The position numbers and the translations under genes are program-made. The notes beneath the pieces are model-generated. The model was not told where the DNA came from, searched no databases, and saw only the letters and a list, made by a program, of their open reading frames with translations. Below, in pieces: positions 20,401 to 24,819 of a stretch of 24,819 bases of DNA (position 1 is the first letter of the stretch; the number at the start of each line of letters is the position of its first letter). Source of the stretch: Chromera velia (lineage: Eukaryota; Sar; Chromeraceae); NCBI GenBank assembly GCA_018398765.1, contig JAHBMJ010000999.1, positions 12,501 through 37,319 on the forward strand. Direction: 5' to 3'.

Positions 20401-23400
20401 AACTCGCTCCCGTGTCCTCATCCCCCGCCCCCTGTGATCGGGCAACCATCTTTGCGAAGAGCTCCACTGCCCGTCCGTGCTCGCCTGCCTGGATACACTG
20501 ATCCAACAGACAGTTGTACACCATCGTCTCGGGGCCTCTTTTCTGCTGCTGCTGCTGCTGGGAATCCTCGGTAGGGGGTGCGGGGCCTGCATCGGCCCCT
20601 GTGGTTGCTGTGACAGCCACAGCGGCGGCGGCGTTCTCGAGGGCGTCGACGATGGAGGCGGCAATGTCGACTCTGTGGAGACTGCCACAGGACTTCAGGA
20701 GGCTGACGCAATGGGCGGTGGCGGGGGAAGGGTCGAGCCCGACCACAGAGGGGTCGGAAAGGAGCTGCAGGCACACCAAGGGAAACAGACAGGGACCAGA
20801 CCAATCAGATTCGCATCGATGGATGTGTACCTCCCTCCATCTGCTTTCTTAGCGACATAAACGACGGATCTCGCGAGGGAAGCAAAAAAGGTGAAAGTCA
20901 AGAAAGGGAGATGATTCCAAAAAAGGGAACAGGAGACGAGGGAGGGGAGAGGAGAAAGAGCGAGAGAGAAATTAGGGAAGAGGGGAATGTGGAAGCAAAT
21001 CAATGTCGTACACTACCGAATGAAGAAGCCAGCACCATGGAAACAGAAGACGGGAAAAGACAAGAAGAGGATCGCATCAGGCAAAGATTTGCATCCATCC
21101 ACTGGCCGTATGTCTCCTTCTTTGATTTTGCAACTCACCTCGAGCGCTTGTTGTTGTTCTCCTCTCTCGACCAGCCGAGTGATGACCGCAGCAAGTGCAC
21201 CAACGTTGCACTGCCCGCTTCGGATCATAGTCTTCATGACACCGGCTGCCTCTTCCATCCGACCTGCCACCGACAGGCCTCTCGCCATCAACGACCATGC
21301 ACGCTGCCCACACGCACCGGTGTCGCGGGCCTTCGCAAAAACATGAAGGGCACGCTCTGTGCGCCCTGCTCTGAGGAAGAGTTCGATCAAGAGACTGTTG
21401 GTGGCTGCAGATGGCTTCACGTCTGCAGCCTCCATCTCCTTCATCACCTCCTCTGCGCGTGCTGCTGCTGAACCTAGTTGGTTTTGATTCACCGACACCG
21501 ACCCTTGCTGCTGGGACGAGGTTACAGAGCCTGCCCCCCTCTGTCTCGCTGAGGCAGCCAGAAGGCTAGGGCTCAAATCCCCCGATGAAGATGTGAGGGG
21601 CATAGACTCATCGATAGACACAGAGAGACCCATCCCTGAGGGGGGCGTGGGGGTTTCAGACACTCCACCCGTCTCTCTCTCGCTTTGCGCGTGTGAGGCA
21701 GTCGTGTCCATCCTCCCACTCGCCCCCCCTGCTGTGCCAGTGACACTCTCTGCAATTCTTCTGAGCTTCTGGAAGAAGAGGGCATCAGCTGAAGAACCGT
21801 CGGGCACGTCTGTATCGTCACTGACTGAGTGGAGGAAACTCACATGACGGCAGAGGGATGCAGACGAAGAGCCGGTGCCCTGAAAACCCCCCGCCCCTGC
21901 TCCCGGCTCTCTATTGACGATCTGTTGCTGGCTGTTGCTGCTTGCCTTCTCTCTCTGTACCCCTCCCGTCCCTCCCATCCCCCCGTCCCGCTCTCCTTCA
22001 GCCCCCCAGGATGAATCAGGTGGGGGAGGCGGAACTGCTCCCCCCCCTCCATTCCCCCACAGTCCCCCACCTCCAGGTCCAACACAGAGGGAAGGGGAGA
22101 GATCACCCGCACCCGAAAAGGAAAACGAACCAAACCCAGGGGGAGGACCATCAACCTCCCCCCTCACTGCCTGACACGCCCCACGAGAACTCCCAGAGGC
22201 CCTTCCACCCCGGTGCCCACCTCGAAAACCCCCTCCAACTCCAGCTCCCCCAAACCCCAGGGATTCGTTCACGTTCACGGGGGATTTCCCCCCCTGCGCT
22301 CCCCCACTCCAGGGCGACCCTCCCCCCTGGGAGTGGAGCGGGAGGGAAGGGTGTTGCGGTTGTTGCAACAGGGGGGACCCTTTTGGGTTAGATGATCCTG
22401 AAAAGTTTCCAGGAGGGGGAGGTGGGGGGGGTGGGGGAGGGGGAGGGGGGGGATGGGATGTCAACCCAGGAGGGCCTGGTGGAGGCCCAGGCGTGTATCC
22501 TCTGGGTGGTGGGTGAGTGCCCTGGCCATGCAGGTGAAATGCACCACCCCCTCCAGAATGCGACTGGGAGGGGGAGCGTCCGAGACCCGGAGGCAGCTGC
22601 TGCTGCTGCTGTTGTTGCTTTGCAGAGAAGGTCTGCTGACCGGGAGGACCGGAGGGGGACGAGGAAGGAACCCCGGCCCCCCTCGGAATAAATCCGTCAA
22701 ATCCAGGGGGGGGTTCCCCTGCTGCTTTGAATGTATCAGTACTGACAGCTGCGAGGCTGGGAGAGGAAGCACAATAAGTAGGCTCAGGCGGAGGAGGAGG
22801 TTGCGAGGAAGGGGGGCGCACGTCGATTTGCCCATGTCGCCCCCCTGCGTTTTTGGCGGGTGGGAGGGGCAGAAATGCACCCGGAACGAATACTGAGGCA
22901 GAGGGGGAAAGCATAGAGCTGTGTTGTCGATCCTGCCGGGGACCCCGTGAGAGTCCCCCGGTGATTTGATTATTCTGATTATTCTGCATAGAGGAAGGAG
23001 GTGAAGTGTCACCAACAGCTGCCGGAGCTCCTGACGGAGGCGGGGGTGCGTGGGGGGATGTTCTTCTGTGGACGATTGCCTGTCCTCCTGCGACGGTATG
23101 GCTGCTGCTGTCTAGATGTGCAGGTTCGTTCATACTCAATGGCTCTTGTGTCTTCTTGCCACCTGTGAACGAATGGCGGTGGACGATCAGGATTTCTTCA
23201 TCGTTCTCCGCTTTGTCCCTCCCCCCTTCCTTCTGCTGACCATCTGGAGAGTCACCCTCACCATCCCCATCTCCGTCATCCAAACCACGCATGAATTCCC
23301 ATACGGGGGAACTGGGACTGGCCTGTGGCAACAAAAATGACACAGGCCCGTCGATACTTCTCATGGTTCGTTTCTTCTCCTGTGTGCCTGTCGTCTCGTT

Positions 23401-24198
23401 CCCTCCTTCTCCTCCCGAATTCCCCCCCCTTCCCCCGTTCCCCCCTGCTTTGGCTTCCTCTGGAAGTTTTAATTCTGGCCTCATGTGACCAGCAGACGGC
23501 AAAGCCGCGCTTGACGGAACTGTTTCTGCTCGAAGACCAGCGTGTTCCATCGCAGAGCGATTGGCACTGCTGTTGACGTTTTCGGCCCCCTCTTCGCTGG
23601 TTCCTGCCCGGGATATCTGGGCAGCGTCTGAAGGGGGAACGGAGACGGAGACAGAAAAGCCCTTGGATGAATCTCGAACAATAGATGCACGGCACGAGGG
23701 AGCGGCCTCACTTGCAGAGGAGGAACTCGACTCTCCCTCTGCCTCCTCCCGACCTGATTTGTGACTTCCATCTGGGTCTGTGTCTCTGAATGAGGAAGAT
23801 GCCCTGGTCATGTGAGTCTGCTGTCGTGCAGAGAAGGGTTCATTGGCAGAAGACGGCATTCTGAGGAGGGGAAGTTTGTCATCTGAGCCAGGAGACTTCA
23901 CGACCTCATTCTGAGCCTCTGAGGAGGACTTTGCGTCTCCCGAGGCCGTCGCAGCTTTCTCTTCGCTGTCTGTCGCGTTAGACCCCCGTCCCGGTGGTTG
24001 CTCCTTGAGCCACATGGCCTGAAAAGAGAGCAAGCGCATCAAGTGGAAGAAGTGAGAAAAGAAAGGACTGAAGCAACACAAGAAGAGAAAATGTATCTCT
24101 GTATGGAAGCTGACCAAGAAGTACGAAATTGCCAGTGTGAACATGACGCCCAACACCCAGGCAACCCCTCGAAAGACGAGCGAGGCTTGTTCAACCAT
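17433..24198 (-). CDS. Long PPR RNA-binding protein with membrane/signal leader, disordered N-terminus and RGG tail
   Basis: Exons (minus): 24198-24115, 24018-21139, 20764-19514, 19204-18983, 18644 to about 18458, about 17731-17433 (TGA). All joins are in phase, giving about 1640 residues. Residues 8-28 are hydrophobic (GVAWVLGVMFTLAISYFL), a signal peptide or anchor. Residues 29 to about 860 are low-complexity Ser/Pro/Gly with poly-Q (22597-22617) and a long poly-P (about 22405-22455). PPR-like repeats begin near residue 900; tandem motifs run from about 1068 to 1540, e.g. VTYNTMVRAYSALRDLPAAL and VVFNSLLDGCAKARVPERAL. The C-terminus is RGG-rich (17436-17560). PPR proteins bind single-stranded RNA, mostly in plastids and mitochondria, one base per motif; the leader fits import through the secretory route to a complex plastid, which is inference. 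The frame stays open upstream to an ATG at 24426. The exon 5 donor is ambiguous among three positions. Confidence 0.9.
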
Positions 24199-24819
24199 CG
24201 CGATTTCAGTTTGTGATTCACTCAAACAAGAACAGTTCAGCCTCCTGTCTGATTCTCTCGCAGCCAAACGATGCCAGTTGGTCGAGAGACCGGTGAAGCG
24301 TGAAGGAAGATGAAAATACGTCGGACAGCCCAGGAGGGACACCAAAGCAACAAGGGCACGCAATCTCTCTGGACCGCCTACAGGAGAAACAGAGAGGTCA
24401 TGCTGAAATGGACTGTATGGTCCCAACGAGAGTCATGATAACCAGCGAACACAGACAGACAGTCTTCAGATTTTGTTGAAGAGAAAGGATTTCTGTCTGC
24501 TTTCTATCGGTCAAGCGCCGAGCTTTGCGCGTGCGTGCGCGTTGAGAGAGCCCCGGCCCCCGCGGCCCTCCAAATGCATGCATGCATGCATGGTGGCGAA
24601 GGCATAGCGGAAGGCCCCCCTGATAAACCCTAATCTCTACAGACCAGCGAAGGTCTATGTGGAGATACAGGTTATCTTGGAGTTCACAGATTGTAATTTT
24701 TATTCATGCATTGTCCCTTGTTCAAGTCCACTTCTCAGCTAAGATCAAACCATTACTTCTGATCGATCTCCGATTTAATTGCATGCATTCTTGCTTGCAT
24801 GCATTTCAGTTGCTGGAGC
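24199..24819 (-). promoter_or_regulatory. Upstream region of the PPR gene with TGCATGCA motifs
   Basis: An ATGCATGC run spans 24574-24592, and single TGCATGCA octamers lie at 24780-24787 and 24796-24803. A telo-box-like AAACCCTAA is at 24625-24633, and an alternating GCGCGTGCGTGCGCG stretch at about 24527-24541. The coding frame of exon 1 remains open to 24426, so part of this region could be coding. TGCATGCA is a known ApiAP2 target in apicomplexans; function here is inferred. Confidence 0.4.

Noticed and set aside
21013-24426. Single uninterrupted 1137-codon gene including the segment 24019-24114 and the sequence beyond 21139
   Set aside because: Pyrimidine-rich acceptors and donors at 24114/24019 and 21138 fit introns, and continuation to 20764 restores the PPR repeat; the long frame is partly intronic read-through.
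24728-24780. Similarity to the 5' end of U2 snRNA (CTTCTC followed by GCTAAGATCAA)
   Set aside because: The loop between the two matching words and the branch-site recognition element GTAGTA are missing, and nothing beyond matches; likely coincidence or an old fragment.
1-24819. CRISPR arrays, bacterial operons, rRNA or intact tRNA genes
   Set aside because: No spaced identical repeats, no Shine-Dalgarno-linked ORF chains, and no complete tRNA cloverleaf with both A and B boxes were seen; the window is spliced eukaryotic DNA.

Overview
This is a nuclear eukaryotic window: spliced genes with GT-AG introns of about 100-730 bp, long low-complexity protein segments, and many CA/GA/GT microsatellites. 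A PPR protein with a hydrophobic leader, clustered TGCATGCA motifs upstream of it and a VAC14 homologue together suggest an alveolate alga, most likely a chromerid such as Chromera or Vitrella. The organism is inferred, not proven.

Layout. (1) 12-4652, minus strand: a VAC14 homologue, the HEAT-repeat scaffold of the Fab1/PIKfyve lipid-kinase complex. Ten exons are resolved and all join in phase; the 3' end runs off the left edge. (2) 4653-5843: a divergent intergenic region with a short, extremely GC-rich tandem repeat. (3) 5844-7808, plus strand: a six-exon gene I do not recognise, with a proline-rich tail; its first two exons are less certain. (4) 7809-12500: no intact gene. It holds protein-like segments whose frames break, and a tandem duplication of about 400 bp in which a ~50-codon ORF is better conserved than its flank. 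That duplication also carries a tRNA-like A box and a hairpin. (5) 12500-17432: microsatellite-rich DNA with no supported gene. (6) 17433-24198, minus strand: a six-exon gene for a PPR protein of about 1640 residues. It has an N-terminal membrane or signal segment, a very long disordered region rich in Pro, Gln, Gly and Ser, about 15 PPR motifs and an RGG tail. (7) 24199-24819: its upstream region.

The three genes do not look functionally linked. VAC14 serves endolysosomal PI(3,5)P2 synthesis. The PPR protein probably binds organellar RNA. The middle gene is of unknown role. The notable features lie in gene structure (microsatellites at splice acceptors, GTCAGT-type donors), in the PPR protein's architecture, and in the duplicated element at 11.1-12.0 kb.
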